This document shows positions 26,087 to 35,507 of a stretch of DNA of 64,000 bases, piece by piece (position 1 is the stretch's first letter; every line of letters begins with the position of its first letter). The notes beneath the pieces are model-generated. The model did no database searches, was not told the DNA's origin, and worked only from the letters and a program-made list of their open reading frames with translations. The stretch is from Flavisolibacter tropicus. Lineage in GTDB: Bacteria; Bacteroidota; Bacteroidia; Chitinophagales; Chitinophagaceae. Position numbers and translations under genes: made by a program. The DNA lies in assembly GCF_001644645.1 (NCBI RefSeq), contig NZ_CP011390.1, positions 3,220,001 to 3,284,000 on the forward strand, given 5' to 3'.

Positions 26087-28330
26087 TTAGTTATTAAATG
26101 TAACATCTCCTTTTATAGGATCCATTGCCGCTACACTTTTCTTTATTCTTGATTGTTTACCCATCGATCCGTTACGATCCTTTTGAATACCGATGCTTTC
26201 AAAAGGAATGGATTTGAATTCCGGCAACTGCTTATAAACTGCAGCATTAGGTTTTAACCCAAAGTTTCCAGCTGCCCAATCTACAAATCCCGGATCAACA
26301 GCTGTGATCCAGTTATTTCCTAAACGCGCCCATGTAGCTTTGCCGTTGTGCAAGGTTCCCACATTCACAAACACGTTGTTCTCAATAAAGTTACGTTTTG
26401 GAAGACCTAGTGAATCATTGAAATAATTAACGAGCTCTGGATAGGAAGAAGAATAAGGAGGCTGTTTAAAATGTACTGCTTCTAATCGTTGTTCAAAAAG
26501 ACCGTTTTTCTGCACAAAGGATTTAGCCCAGCCGATTAGTCTGGCATCCAGATGTAAGGCCAATGGACAGTCAATAAAAATATTATTGCGGTAATGATTA
26601 TCATTTCCGCCACCGATCATAATGGTGCGCGAGCCAGCTTTGTAAAAAATATTACCTGTTACCTCCATGCCACAGGCACCATCGTCATGATAAATGGCCA
26701 TGATCATTCCATCGTCATTGCCGATGTGATGAAAATAGTTGTTGATGATTTTGTTGCCCTGTTCACTTGGGTCGCGGCCATAATATACAGCCCCCATATC
26801 ATGCCCATCAGTAACGGCATGATGAATCATATTCCGCTCAATCAGATGATTGTTACCATGCAGAAGAATAGCGCTGCCTGGACAATTAAATATTTCATTG
26901 TTGCGAATACTATTTCCTACACCATCAATATTGATCCCTGCTTTATAAGAGCGTTCAATGCGATTGAAATCATGTATGCTACAATTGACCACTTGATTAT
27001 TACCACTTTCCAGCGTTAACCTGTTCCCTCCTCCCAAACTAATTCCACCCGAACCGGTATTGTAAATATGACATCCGCTGATTGTATGTCCAGTACCGGC
27101 ATCGCGGTTAAAAACGGTATTATCATATAAGGTGGCGTATAAGCCGCCTACTACTTCAGACGCAGGTTCTAAACCCGCCTTTTGCCATATCTCACCAGCT
27201 GGTTTTGTTCCTTTCCCAATACAAACACCTAGCTGTCCCAGGTTTCGGATGGTGCAGTCTTCTATGCGGTTACCGCTGCCTCTTTCCATATAGACACCCA
27301 TTCCACGCGAACATTCAAAAATGATGTTCTTAAACACCACATGCATCGTATTCTTCAAAACCAGTAGAGGCGTTTCTAATAGAGAAAGCTCAATAGAATT
27401 CAGTTTGCCGGCAGGTGGATAGAAATACAAAATGCCAGCATTTCTGTCAACACAATACTCACCTGGTTGATCAATTTCTTCCAGCAAGTTAAAAGCATAC
27501 CAACGCTGAAAGGTTTTGCCACCTTCAAAGCCGTACTGCGTTTCTTGCTGTGTAGTAAACGTTTTATTGACGGTATCGATCCTGGCAATACGTACGGCAT
27601 CATCGGCATAACCATACCGGAAAAATCCTGAGATCCAGATTTCATTTGCTTGCGCCCACCGTTGTGGACGATGCACATCATACGTAAAAATGCCACCACG
27701 CTTTGAATAGTCGCCATTTCGGGGTATTGAACCTGCATCCAGCACTTTCCCAATAGGCACCATACTATCATTTGGCCAGCGAGAAAGAAGCATTGCCTGC
27801 TTATTGCAAAACAACTCCATAGCAGAAGGCGTATAGAGTCGTCCAAAGCCTTTGGGCTGCATAGTTCCCAAATCACTAATACCAAGCGCCTTCAGATCTA
27901 CCTGCAACACATACTTCCTGGCCTCTGGTACCATACGGTCTAAAATAGCTTTATCCTTTATTTTAACTGCCTTAGTAGTGGGCACGGAGATACCTCCACT
28001 AAAACTGACCGCTTCACCCCGATAGGCGCTATAAACAATCGGCGCTCCATCATGGCCAGAATCCAAACTATCCAGTCGTAGACTTTCTTTAAATGAATAC
28101 ACGCCTTGCCGGAACAGAACCGTAATAGAATCAATAGGATGATTCCTAACATATTCTCGAACAGCCAACCTTGCCCTTTGCAGCGTAGCAAATGGCTTTG
28201 ACATACTACCTGCAGCTTTATCGCTACCAGTTAACGCTACAAAAAACCGCACGTGTTTTTGAGCGCCTGCTGCAAAAGGCAAGGCGAGTACCAACAAGAA
28301 AAGCGACTGAAATAATTTACGTAAAAACAA
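26087..28330 (-). CDS. Secreted right-handed beta-helix glycosidase, GH141-like
   Basis: The 747-aa protein has a signal peptide (about residues 1-23). It begins with the block VRFFVALTGSDKAAGS...PFATLQRAR, followed by FRQGVYSF and PIVYSAYRGEAVSFSGG. This N-terminus is shared by Bacteroidota beta-helix enzymes including GH141 alpha-L-fucosidases. Asn-rich coils (for example HLIERNMIHHAVTDG and MEVTGNIFYKAGSR) show a parallel beta-helix from about 320 to 640. It starts 3 bp after the sulfatase stop codon, so the two are tightly coupled. Placement between fucosidases and sulfatases favours a fucosidase or related exo-enzyme. The GH141 label is a judgement from the N-terminal pattern; GH110-like or an unassigned family remain possible. 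Confidence 0.65.
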   Translation of the reverse strand: MFLRKLFQSLFLLVLALPFAAGAQKHVRFFVALTGSDKAAGSMSKPFATLQRARLAVREYVRNHPIDSITVLFRQGVYSFKESLRLDSLDSGHDGAPIVYSAYRGEAVSFSGGISVPTTKAVKIKDKAILDRMVPEARKYVLQVDLKALGISDLGTMQPKGFGRLYTPSAMELFCNKQAMLLSRWPNDSMVPIGKVLDAGSIPRNGDYSKRGGIFTYDVHRPQRWAQANEIWISGFFRYGYADDAVRIARIDTVNKTFTTQQETQYGFEGGKTFQRWYAFNLLEEIDQPGEYCVDRNAGILYFYPPAGKLNSIELSLLETPLLVLKNTMHVVFKNIIFECSRGMGVYMERGSGNRIEDCTIRNLGQLGVCIGKGTKPAGEIWQKAGLEPASEVVGGLYATLYDNTVFNRDAGTGHTISGCHIYNTGSGGISLGGGNRLTLESGNNQVVNCSIHDFNRIERSYKAGINIDGVGNSIRNNEIFNCPGSAILLHGNNHLIERNMIHHAVTDGHDMGAVYYGRDPSEQGNKIINNYFHHIGNDDGMIMAIYHDDGACGMEVTGNIFYKAGSRTIMIGGGNDNHYRNNIFIDCPLALHLDARLIGWAKSFVQKNGLFEQRLEAVHFKQPPYSSSYPELVNYFNDSLGLPKRNFIENNVFVNVGTLHNGKATWARLGNNWITAVDPGFVDWAAGNFGLKPNAAVYKQLPEFKSIPFESIGIQKDRNGSMGKQSRIKKSVAAMDPIKGDVTFNN

Positions 28331-28333
28331 AGC

Positions 28334-29893
28334 TTAGATTTGAGGTGTTACTACTGGAACCGGATCGTTGTATTGTTTCTTCAACTCCATCAACTTCTTC
28401 TGCATCATGCTTTTCACTTTGCTGTAGGATGGATCATTGTATACATTCTTCATTTCACTCTTATCCTTCTTCAGGTCATACATTTCCCATTCATTGTTTT
28501 CATAGAAGTAGATCAACTTATATCGGTCTGTACGCACACCAATATGTTTGGCCACCTTGTGCTCCTGGTTCTCATAAAAATGATAATATAAGGCCTCGTG
28601 CACATCGCCTTTCTTCTTACCCTTTAATACCGGCACAAAGCTTTTGCCCTGCATATCGGCAGGAATAGGCAAGCCAGCCATATCCAAAATGGTTTCTGCA
28701 AAATCCAGGTTTTGCACCATGCTGTTGCTGGCGATTTTCTTATTGGTTACACCGGGCCACTTAACAATCAACGGTGTACGGAATGATTCTTCATACATAA
28801 AGCGCTTGTCAAACCAGCCATGCTCGCCCAGGTAAAAGCCCTGATCGGAAGTATAAATGATGATCGTGTTCTTATCTAGGCCATTTGCTTTCAGGTACTC
28901 CATCAAACGGCCTACATTATCATCAACGCTTTGCACACAACGCAGGTAGTCTCTCATGTAGCGTTGGTATTTCCAGATCGCCAGTTCCTTGCCACTAAGA
29001 TTTGCTTTTTTAAACGCTTCGATAGAAGGTCCGTAAGCAGCCTCCCACTTTTTCTTTTCTTCTGGTGTCAGACGGTTATATATACCCTGCCAGTTACCTG
29101 CCAATCCTTTCTGCTGATCTTTAGGTAAATCAAATGCCAGCTTCAGATCATATGCATCATGCATATCCCTGGCAACCTCCATGGCCTGCTCATGTGCTGC
29201 TTTTGTTCTTGTTTGATAATCATCAAAGTAATTGGCCGGAACAGGAAACTGCGTGCTATCAAATAAGTGATAATATTTTTCTTCCGGCATCCAGTTGCGA
29301 TGTGGTGCTTTTTGCTGGTACATCAGAAAAAAGGGTTTGCTTTTATCCCTGCTATCCAGCCAGTTGATCGCAAAATCGGTGGTAATGTTTGTAATATAAC
29401 CCGGCACTCTTTTTTTCACCCCATTTTCAATGAAGTCAGGATTGTAATATTCACCTTGCCCCGGTACCACATTCCAATAATCAAAACCCTGCGGGTCAGA
29501 GATCAGGTGCCATTTGCCAATAACTGCAGTGGTGTAACCATTGTTGTGCAATAGCTTGGCCACTGTTTGCTGGCTGCCATCAAACGTGCTATGATTATCC
29601 TTAAAACCATTAACATGGCTATGCTTGCCTGTTAACATTACGGCTCTACTAGGACCGCAAATAGAATTGGTAACAAAGGCCCTGTTAAACAATACGCCCT
29701 GTTCTGCGAGCTTATCAATATTGGGCGTATGGTTTAAGCCGTATCCATAAGCGCTGATAGCCTGATAGGCATGATCATCACTCATGATATAAATAATATT
29801 GGGGCGTGTATTTGCATTTTGTGCAACCATTTGTTTGGCTTGAACACACAATGCAATAAAAACGATGAAACGTATTACTCTTTTATAGCTCAT
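28334..29893 (-). CDS. S1 sulfatase, N-acetylglucosamine-6-sulfatase-like
   Basis: The 519-aa secreted sulfatase has a signal peptide (about residues 1-24). The formylglycine motif is C79-G-P-S-R in [15 protein letters not shown], a Cys-type site suited to FGE. Metal-binding DD lies at residues 39-40 (IMSDDHA), GKWHL near 124 and [13 protein letters not shown] near 350. The stretch [15 protein letters not shown] recalls GlcNAc-6-O-sulfatases of subfamily S1_11, but I cannot confirm the subfamily. It lies 73 bp after the 836-aa unknown gene and 3 bp before the beta-helix gene. It probably unmasks sulfated GlcNAc so that GH20 or fucosidases can act. Confidence 0.88.
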   Translation of the reverse strand: MSYKRVIRFIVFIALCVQAKQMVAQNANTRPNIIYIMSDDHAYQAISAYGYGLNHTPNIDKLAEQGVLFNRAFVTNSICGPSRAVMLTGKHSHVNGFKDNHSTFDGSQQTVAKLLHNNGYTTAVIGKWHLISDPQGFDYWNVVPGQGEYYNPDFIENGVKKRVPGYITNITTDFAINWLDSRDKSKPFFLMYQQKAPHRNWMPEEKYYHLFDSTQFPVPANYFDDYQTRTKAAHEQAMEVARDMHDAYDLKLAFDLPKDQQKGLAGNWQGIYNRLTPEEKKKWEAAYGPSIEAFKKANLSGKELAIWKYQRYMRDYLRCVQSVDDNVGRLMEYLKANGLDKNTIIIYTSDQGFYLGEHGWFDKRFMYEESFRTPLIVKWPGVTNKKIASNSMVQNLDFAETILDMAGLPIPADMQGKSFVPVLKGKKKGDVHEALYYHFYENQEHKVAKHIGVRTDRYKLIYFYENNEWEMYDLKKDKSEMKNVYNDPSYSKVKSMMQKKLMELKKQYNDPVPVVTPQI

Positions 29894-29966
29894 GTTTATA
29901 TAAGATTTAAATTCTGTTGAACACTGAAAGGTTTATTCTTCTGATTTTTTCGCGAATAGATTTCAA

Positions 29967-32477
29967 TTAGTTTTTAGCAACTTTCTCCTTTTCATTCTTC
30001 GCGATAGGCTGCAATAATTCGGCAATACCTTTGCAACGAACCTCTATTTTAACATCAGCTCCGTTCTCACCGGAATAACTACCATCGAAAACAATTTCAT
30101 TCTTTCCCTTTACCAACATCGGCAAGGGGGCAGACAGGTGTAACGTTTGCAATAACTGCCATTGCTTATTATACAACTTTACCGTTTGGCCATCGCAATA
30201 CAAATACTGGTTGGATTTCAAATTGACTGGCAAGCTGATCGTTTCTTGTTGGTTGATTGCAATGCTTGGATTATTGAACAATACTTCCGGATCATTATCT
30301 TTTTTTGGTGCCAGAGAAATAATGAATTCAACTGGTTGTTTTTCCGCTGGATTATTAAACTCATAAGACGAATAGGTTGGTTCTCCTGGTTGCTTTATTT
30401 TTTGCCCATACACCAGGTAAGCATTATAAACAGGCGTCAATTCATACTGACCTTTACCATTCATTTGCAGGTGAAATTCATTCTTCACATCCTGCATTTT
30501 TTGTTGTTGCGCCTCTGTAAAAAATCCATTTAGCCTTGCGGTTTCCCACAATTTGATCGCCTTTAGGATTTCATCTCTTCTTCCATGTTTCTTTAGGCTT
30601 TCAATTCTAGTGGACAATCCAAAACCTGCGTTAAACCCGGCACCGCGGGCCAGCATCCATTCAATATCTTCAAGAGAAGTTTCTGACTTAAGGCTAAACC
30701 ATCCAAGCATTGAAGGCATCAGGTTACGACGAAAGAACTGCTGGTTTTTTAACCGCAGCTGCACTTGGCTTTCACGGAAGCCTGCATACCAAGGTTCGCC
30801 CCAATTCATACGGGTATATATGTGCCAGAAAAAATGTCCGGGATTGCTAGCATCATTGATAACCTTACCTTTTAATTCAGGCGCCAGGTTATCAAACCAG
30901 GTTTTTGTAAATAACTGCTTGCCATAGTCACCCATCCCTTCACTCCAACAACCTTCCAGTCCATCGAAAGAAATTTGCATCAGGCCTGTTTCATTAAACA
31001 AGCGGGCAATTGTTTTTGCAATTTCCTGATCCAATTCATGGTTGCCCAAAAACACTTTGTAGGCATGATCCATTAGCTTCCCTATACTATCATTTGCCTG
31101 GTGGGATGATGCCTTTGTTCCAAATGCTCCTCTCTGGCAATCCAGCAGTTTCCAAGGAGCTGCAGAAGAAATGGAACCATAGCGAATGATCTCATTTCCA
31201 ATCACACAGGCCTTCAATGTATTGTTTGCGAATTGGTTAAAGTAGGATGTATCTTTTATCCCGATCTCGTTAGTAGTGGCATCAATAGTTTCGGTTAATT
31301 GCGAATAGCCAACTTTTGCAAGACGCTTATCAGGTATCGGGCTTACATAGGCATCGCTGGTCGTGATAAAATTAGAGAGCGTATGTAATCCGATTCGCAC
31401 ATCCTGTGCTTTTGCCATATCAATACAGGCCTTCAGGCTTTCCCAATTCTTTGGAAATTCCTTGCTCTTCAATTTAAAATGTCCCCAAGTTTCAAATGGA
31501 TCATCAAGATACAAATAACGCAAGCCAGCTTGCTTCGTTAGATCCATGGCCTCCTGCAAATTGCTTTCACCAAAACTCATGATCAAGTAGGATTCGGAGG
31601 CATTACGTGCCTGCTTCCCCCATACTCCATCAAGCATTGGGTGTGGCAGGTTTTCCTTTAATTCTATTGTTGAAATGGTATTCAGTGCATTTGAAGATGC
31701 TACTCCAAAAAGAGCAAGTTTACTACCAACAACACCGCCATCCTCAGTATAAGCAGGCGCTATATAGCGAGCATGACTCCAATTCTCAATTACACGGTCT
31801 GTATTACGATTACGACAATAAGCCTGCAGTGAACTGCCATAAGGCATAGGCTTGGCCACATCGCCTCTAAACATTTGTTTATTCTGCTGATCTTTCGATA
31901 TATCAACGATGTTGCCGTTGGTAAATCCCTCGAAAGCAGGCTGAATATCATTATCAATGGTTGTATTTCCGCCCAAGGTCTTTACGTTCAATGCCTGGAT
32001 ACCTATTGCAAAATCTTTGTTGCGTACCACACCAACTACCTCGCCTATGGTTTCTCCAATAGTTGTGGGATAGGGGCCCCACTGCACTAATTGAATATGA
32101 TCAGCGTTTGAAATTTTTACCATCTCAAAACTCACATACGAACTATTCTGAGCCACTTTGATCTGGGCCTGAATATTACCCGGATATGAAAGACTGATTA
32201 GCGATGATTTACCGTGCCAAAGCAAAGCGTTTGGATGAATGATCTTATCATCGATCTTTATATTTAGCAAATAAGCAACCTCATTCCTATACAGATAATT
32301 CTTTTGCATCTTCAAATCAGTCAGCTCCGTCAACTCACCTTCTTTACCCAGTCCAATTTTGAATGACGCTGTTTTAAAATAAACCTGTGAATTGGCCTTA
32401 CCCGCTATCAGAAGTAAAGCGAGTAAACTAATTTTTCTATACCGATCCAATAACCTCATTGAGTTGAATTTTACCAT
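29967..32477 (-). CDS. Unclassified 836-aa secreted protein, probable TIM-barrel glycosidase
   Basis: I do not recognise a named family. The protein has a signal sequence (a second Met at residue 7 may be the true start), a beta-rich N-terminal part (about 30-260) and a central region with barrel-like alternation (about 280-600). Within this are LRYLYLDDPFETWG, DVRIGLHTLSNF and MQISFDGLEGCWSEGMGDYG, each ending a predicted strand with acidic residues that could be catalytic. A beta-sandwich C-terminal part follows. DCQRGAFGTKASSHQ is an unusual conserved-looking block. The order resembles clan-D type glycosidases (GH27/31/36/97), but this is inference. It lies between GH29 and sulfatase genes in the same operon. 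Confidence 0.6.
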   Translation of the reverse strand: MVKFNSMRLLDRYRKISLLALLLIAGKANSQVYFKTASFKIGLGKEGELTELTDLKMQKNYLYRNEVAYLLNIKIDDKIIHPNALLWHGKSSLISLSYPGNIQAQIKVAQNSSYVSFEMVKISNADHIQLVQWGPYPTTIGETIGEVVGVVRNKDFAIGIQALNVKTLGGNTTIDNDIQPAFEGFTNGNIVDISKDQQNKQMFRGDVAKPMPYGSSLQAYCRNRNTDRVIENWSHARYIAPAYTEDGGVVGSKLALFGVASSNALNTISTIELKENLPHPMLDGVWGKQARNASESYLIMSFGESNLQEAMDLTKQAGLRYLYLDDPFETWGHFKLKSKEFPKNWESLKACIDMAKAQDVRIGLHTLSNFITTSDAYVSPIPDKRLAKVGYSQLTETIDATTNEIGIKDTSYFNQFANNTLKACVIGNEIIRYGSISSAAPWKLLDCQRGAFGTKASSHQANDSIGKLMDHAYKVFLGNHELDQEIAKTIARLFNETGLMQISFDGLEGCWSEGMGDYGKQLFTKTWFDNLAPELKGKVINDASNPGHFFWHIYTRMNWGEPWYAGFRESQVQLRLKNQQFFRRNLMPSMLGWFSLKSETSLEDIEWMLARGAGFNAGFGLSTRIESLKKHGRRDEILKAIKLWETARLNGFFTEAQQQKMQDVKNEFHLQMNGKGQYELTPVYNAYLVYGQKIKQPGEPTYSSYEFNNPAEKQPVEFIISLAPKKDNDPEVLFNNPSIAINQQETISLPVNLKSNQYLYCDGQTVKLYNKQWQLLQTLHLSAPLPMLVKGKNEIVFDGSYSGENGADVKIEVRCKGIAELLQPIAKNEKEKVAKN

Positions 32478-32577
32478 TAAGTTTTCCTTGTTTTTTTAGT
32501 TACCGTATCAAATACCTTTAGGAAAACGGGAACGCTACTTTGACAGAATCACTATTTATTTACCCTACTGCAATGGA

Positions 32578-33972
32578 TCACTCCCCTGCAAATGATTTGA
32601 ATACGCCGATCTCAGCCAGCTGAATTTGATCTTTATATGTAGCGCTTGTTATCGTTAAACGGAGTTTGTTACTATTAACAATAGGAAAACGCAAAAGCCG
32701 TTTATAACCAACAGTACTAAAAGAGGTGATCACTTGCCATGTATTACCGTCCCAATACTCCAACAAACCAGATTTTATACTCTGTCCGTTATGAATATTT
32801 TCCTGCAAGAGTAAACGATCAAAGCTGATCGATTTTTTCAGACTAAATTCCAGTGCTTCATTTTCTTTCAGTGACACAAATGAAGCAAGATCATTATCCA
32901 CTAGTTTGGAAGAAACAGCACCTTTTAATAAGTTCTGGGCAAAGGTTTTATTCAATATCGTTCGAAAACTATCTATCGCTTTCATATCAGCAGTTTCAAG
33001 TAGTCCATCTTTGTTGGGCGGAATGTTTAACAACAACAAACTGTTTCTGCCCACAGATTGATAATAAAGATTCACCAGATTTTTGGCACTTCGTACCTGG
33101 CTGTTTTGCTTTTCATGCCAAAACCATCCTGGTCGTATGCTAACATCCGTTTCAGCAGGAATCCATTGCTGACCGTTTTCATCACCCTTGTTTAAGTAGG
33201 CAGGATTGGCCACTCCAGGCATCATGCCATCTGTGTTGATGGTAGACCAGCAAGTATCACCAGCATTTCCCTTTTCATTTCCTACCCAACGTACATCTGG
33301 TCCTACATCGGAAAACATTACCGCATTGGGCTGCAACTCCCTGACCATTTTCCAGTAGCCCTCAAAGTCATACTGCATGTCTTTCTGCTTCTCTCCCTTG
33401 GCTCCATCAAACCACACTTCGGCTACTTCTCCATAATTGGTCAGCAGTTCGCGCAACTGGTTTTTATAATAATCATTATAAGCCGGTGTACCATAAGATG
33501 CTTCATGCATATCCCAAGGCGAGAGATAAAAACCAAAGGCAACACCATACTCCTTACAGGCATCAGCTACTTCTTTTACCACATCACCTTTACCATTTTT
33601 CCAAGGACTATTCTTAACCGAATGCTCTGTGTATTGCGAAGGCCACAGGCAAAAACCATCATGGTGCTTGGCTGTAATAATGGCCATTTTAAATCCTGCA
33701 TCTTTCAAAGCCTTTATCCATTGACGGGCATCTAACTTTTCCGGATTAAAGATCGCCGGGCTCTCCTTACCTGTTCCCCACTCCCTGTCAGTAAACGTGT
33801 TTACTGAAAAATGCAGAAAGGCTGTCGTTTCTTTCTTTTGCCACTGCACCTGCGCGGGTGTTGGCTTGGGTATAGCTTGCTGCGCATTTGCTGATACAGA
33901 AATTGCCATTGACAAGGCAATCGAAGGCAACAATAAACGCAATGGCTTGTTATGATTCACCAGGTAGAACAT
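32578..33972 (-). CDS. GH29 alpha-L-fucosidase, subfamily B-like (alpha-1,3/1,4)
   Basis: The 464-aa secreted protein has a signal peptide to about residue 30. The GH29 barrel shows TAKHHDGFCLWPSQYTEHS near 100-118 and the nucleophile D189 in VAEVWFDGAKG. The acid/base is probably E274 in PAETDVSIRPGWFWH, an arrangement typical of the subfamily that cleaves alpha-1,3/1,4-fucose in Lewis-type branches. A C-terminal F5/8-like beta domain (about 350-464) may bind sugar. It lies 33 bp after a sulfatase gene in the main operon. Subfamily assignment rests on the position of this Glu and could be tested phylogenetically. Confidence 0.9.
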   Translation of the reverse strand: MFYLVNHNKPLRLLLPSIALSMAISVSANAQQAIPKPTPAQVQWQKKETTAFLHFSVNTFTDREWGTGKESPAIFNPEKLDARQWIKALKDAGFKMAIITAKHHDGFCLWPSQYTEHSVKNSPWKNGKGDVVKEVADACKEYGVAFGFYLSPWDMHEASYGTPAYNDYYKNQLRELLTNYGEVAEVWFDGAKGEKQKDMQYDFEGYWKMVRELQPNAVMFSDVGPDVRWVGNEKGNAGDTCWSTINTDGMMPGVANPAYLNKGDENGQQWIPAETDVSIRPGWFWHEKQNSQVRSAKNLVNLYYQSVGRNSLLLLNIPPNKDGLLETADMKAIDSFRTILNKTFAQNLLKGAVSSKLVDNDLASFVSLKENEALEFSLKKSISFDRLLLQENIHNGQSIKSGLLEYWDGNTWQVITSFSTVGYKRLLRFPIVNSNKLRLTITSATYKDQIQLAEIGVFKSFAGE

Positions 33973-34005
33973 AGCTTACTTTAATTGTATAGTGTGCTTT
34001 TAAAG

Positions 34006-35457
34006 TTACTTGACATCCACTTTAGCGGCCGGCCTTATTTCTGCTCCTTTTTGCTTGGTAAGATCATCGCCTATTTCACTCCTGTATTTTTCGGCTATAG
34101 CTGTTAGTTGCTTTACTACTTCAGGATATTTTTCTTTTACATCCAGTGTTTCACCTGGATCTGTACGAAGATCATATAAAGCTAAGCGTACACTGTCTGT
34201 AGCATACTGGCCTGGCCAACCATTATTATTAATAGCCGATGCTTTTTTATAAGTCTGTGACACGCAAGGAAACGTAAGTACCCATTGCCCTTTGCGTATA
34301 CCTTTTAAGCTGCAGCGATCGTAATAGTAGGCAAACTCATCGCGTGGATTCGTATCAGGAACCTGTTTCAATAAGGACAGCATGTCCATACCATCAATCT
34401 TTTTAGCAGGTTGCTTAGCGCCACAAATATTTACCAGTGTAGGTAGTATATCCATACTAGCCATCATATTGTTGCAGATAGACCCTGGTACAATCTGAGC
34501 CGGCCAGCGAATAATGAACGGCACTCGTACACCACCTTCCCAGGCTGTTCCTTTTCCTTCACGGAACCCACCCGTATTACCCGCATGGTTTCCATAGGTC
34601 AACCAGGGACCATTATCACTAGTGAAGATGACAATCGTATTTTTTGTCAATCCATTTGCATCAAGCGTCTTCATGATTTCACCCACCGACCAATCAATTT
34701 CCATCATTACATCACCAAATAAACCCGCACCGCTTTTACCCTTGAATTTTGCTGAAACGGCCAGTGGCACGTGTGGCATGGGCTGAGCAAAATACAGGAA
34801 GAAAGGCTGATTCTTATTCTTCTTAATAAAAGCCGTAGCCTTTTCTGTATACATCGTGGTAAGTGTGGCAGCATCATCCAATGTAGCAATGGCTTTGCCG
34901 GGTGTATTGCCTTCTATCAAGCGTAGAGTAGGCCACTTGCCCCTTTGCGTAGTCGTATCTGCAGGCTTTCCGTCAAAGTTCACCGGCCAATAATCGTGTG
35001 AATAAGGCAGCCCTGTAAATTCTTCAAATCCATAACTAAGCGGAAGAAATGGGGGCTTCTGCCCTAAATGCCATTTACCTACCATTCCGGTTTTATATCC
35101 TTTGTTCTTTAATACAGAAGCGATGGTCTCTTCTTCAGGATTCAGCGCTATTTTATTATCAGGACTGAACGCTCCACTAACACCGATGCGATTAGGATAG
35201 CAGCCAGTTAAGAAAGCCGAACGCGAAGCACTGCAGGTGGCTTGCGCCGCATAAAAATTGGTAAAGCGCATACCGCCAGCGGCCAGCTTATTGATATTAG
35301 GGGTGTGATAAGGAAAGCCACCATAGCATTCTAAGTCACCATAGCCCATATCATCCATTAAGATAAGGATGACATTGGGAGCAGCAAGCTGCTTTTGTGC
35401 TGCAGGCCTCAAGCTGCAAAATAGGACTGCAACTAAAATCCAAATTGATTTTTTCAT
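34006..35457 (-). CDS. S1 sulfatase (arylsulfatase A-like)
   Basis: The 483-aa secreted sulfatase has a signal peptide (about residues 1-20). The formylglycine motif is C75-S-A-S-R in TCSASRSAFLTGCYPNR. Metal ligands appear at LMDDMGYGD (about 33-41) and TSDNGPW. GKWHLGQKPPFLPLSYGF and QPMPHVPLAVS are family blocks. It desulfates a glycan in the periplasm or at the surface. The substrate linkage cannot be told from the sequence; galactose- or fucose-sulfate are both reasonable. It is encoded between the two GH29 genes, 50 bp after the first. Activation would be by the FGE-like lipoprotein in the same operon. Confidence 0.9.
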   Translation of the reverse strand: MKKSIWILVAVLFCSLRPAAQKQLAAPNVILILMDDMGYGDLECYGGFPYHTPNINKLAAGGMRFTNFYAAQATCSASRSAFLTGCYPNRIGVSGAFSPDNKIALNPEEETIASVLKNKGYKTGMVGKWHLGQKPPFLPLSYGFEEFTGLPYSHDYWPVNFDGKPADTTTQRGKWPTLRLIEGNTPGKAIATLDDAATLTTMYTEKATAFIKKNKNQPFFLYFAQPMPHVPLAVSAKFKGKSGAGLFGDVMMEIDWSVGEIMKTLDANGLTKNTIVIFTSDNGPWLTYGNHAGNTGGFREGKGTAWEGGVRVPFIIRWPAQIVPGSICNNMMASMDILPTLVNICGAKQPAKKIDGMDMLSLLKQVPDTNPRDEFAYYYDRCSLKGIRKGQWVLTFPCVSQTYKKASAINNNGWPGQYATDSVRLALYDLRTDPGETLDVKEKYPEVVKQLTAIAEKYRSEIGDDLTKQKGAEIRPAAKVDVK

Positions 35458-35507
35458 GATAATTGAAATGCATTAAAGTTCATGCTGTTAACTCTTCCGG
35501 TAGAAAT

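Noticed and set aside
26594..27019. 141-codon open frame opposite the beta-helix gene
   Set aside because: It is antisense to a clear gene with Asn-rich coils and shows no independent features; treated as a shadow frame.
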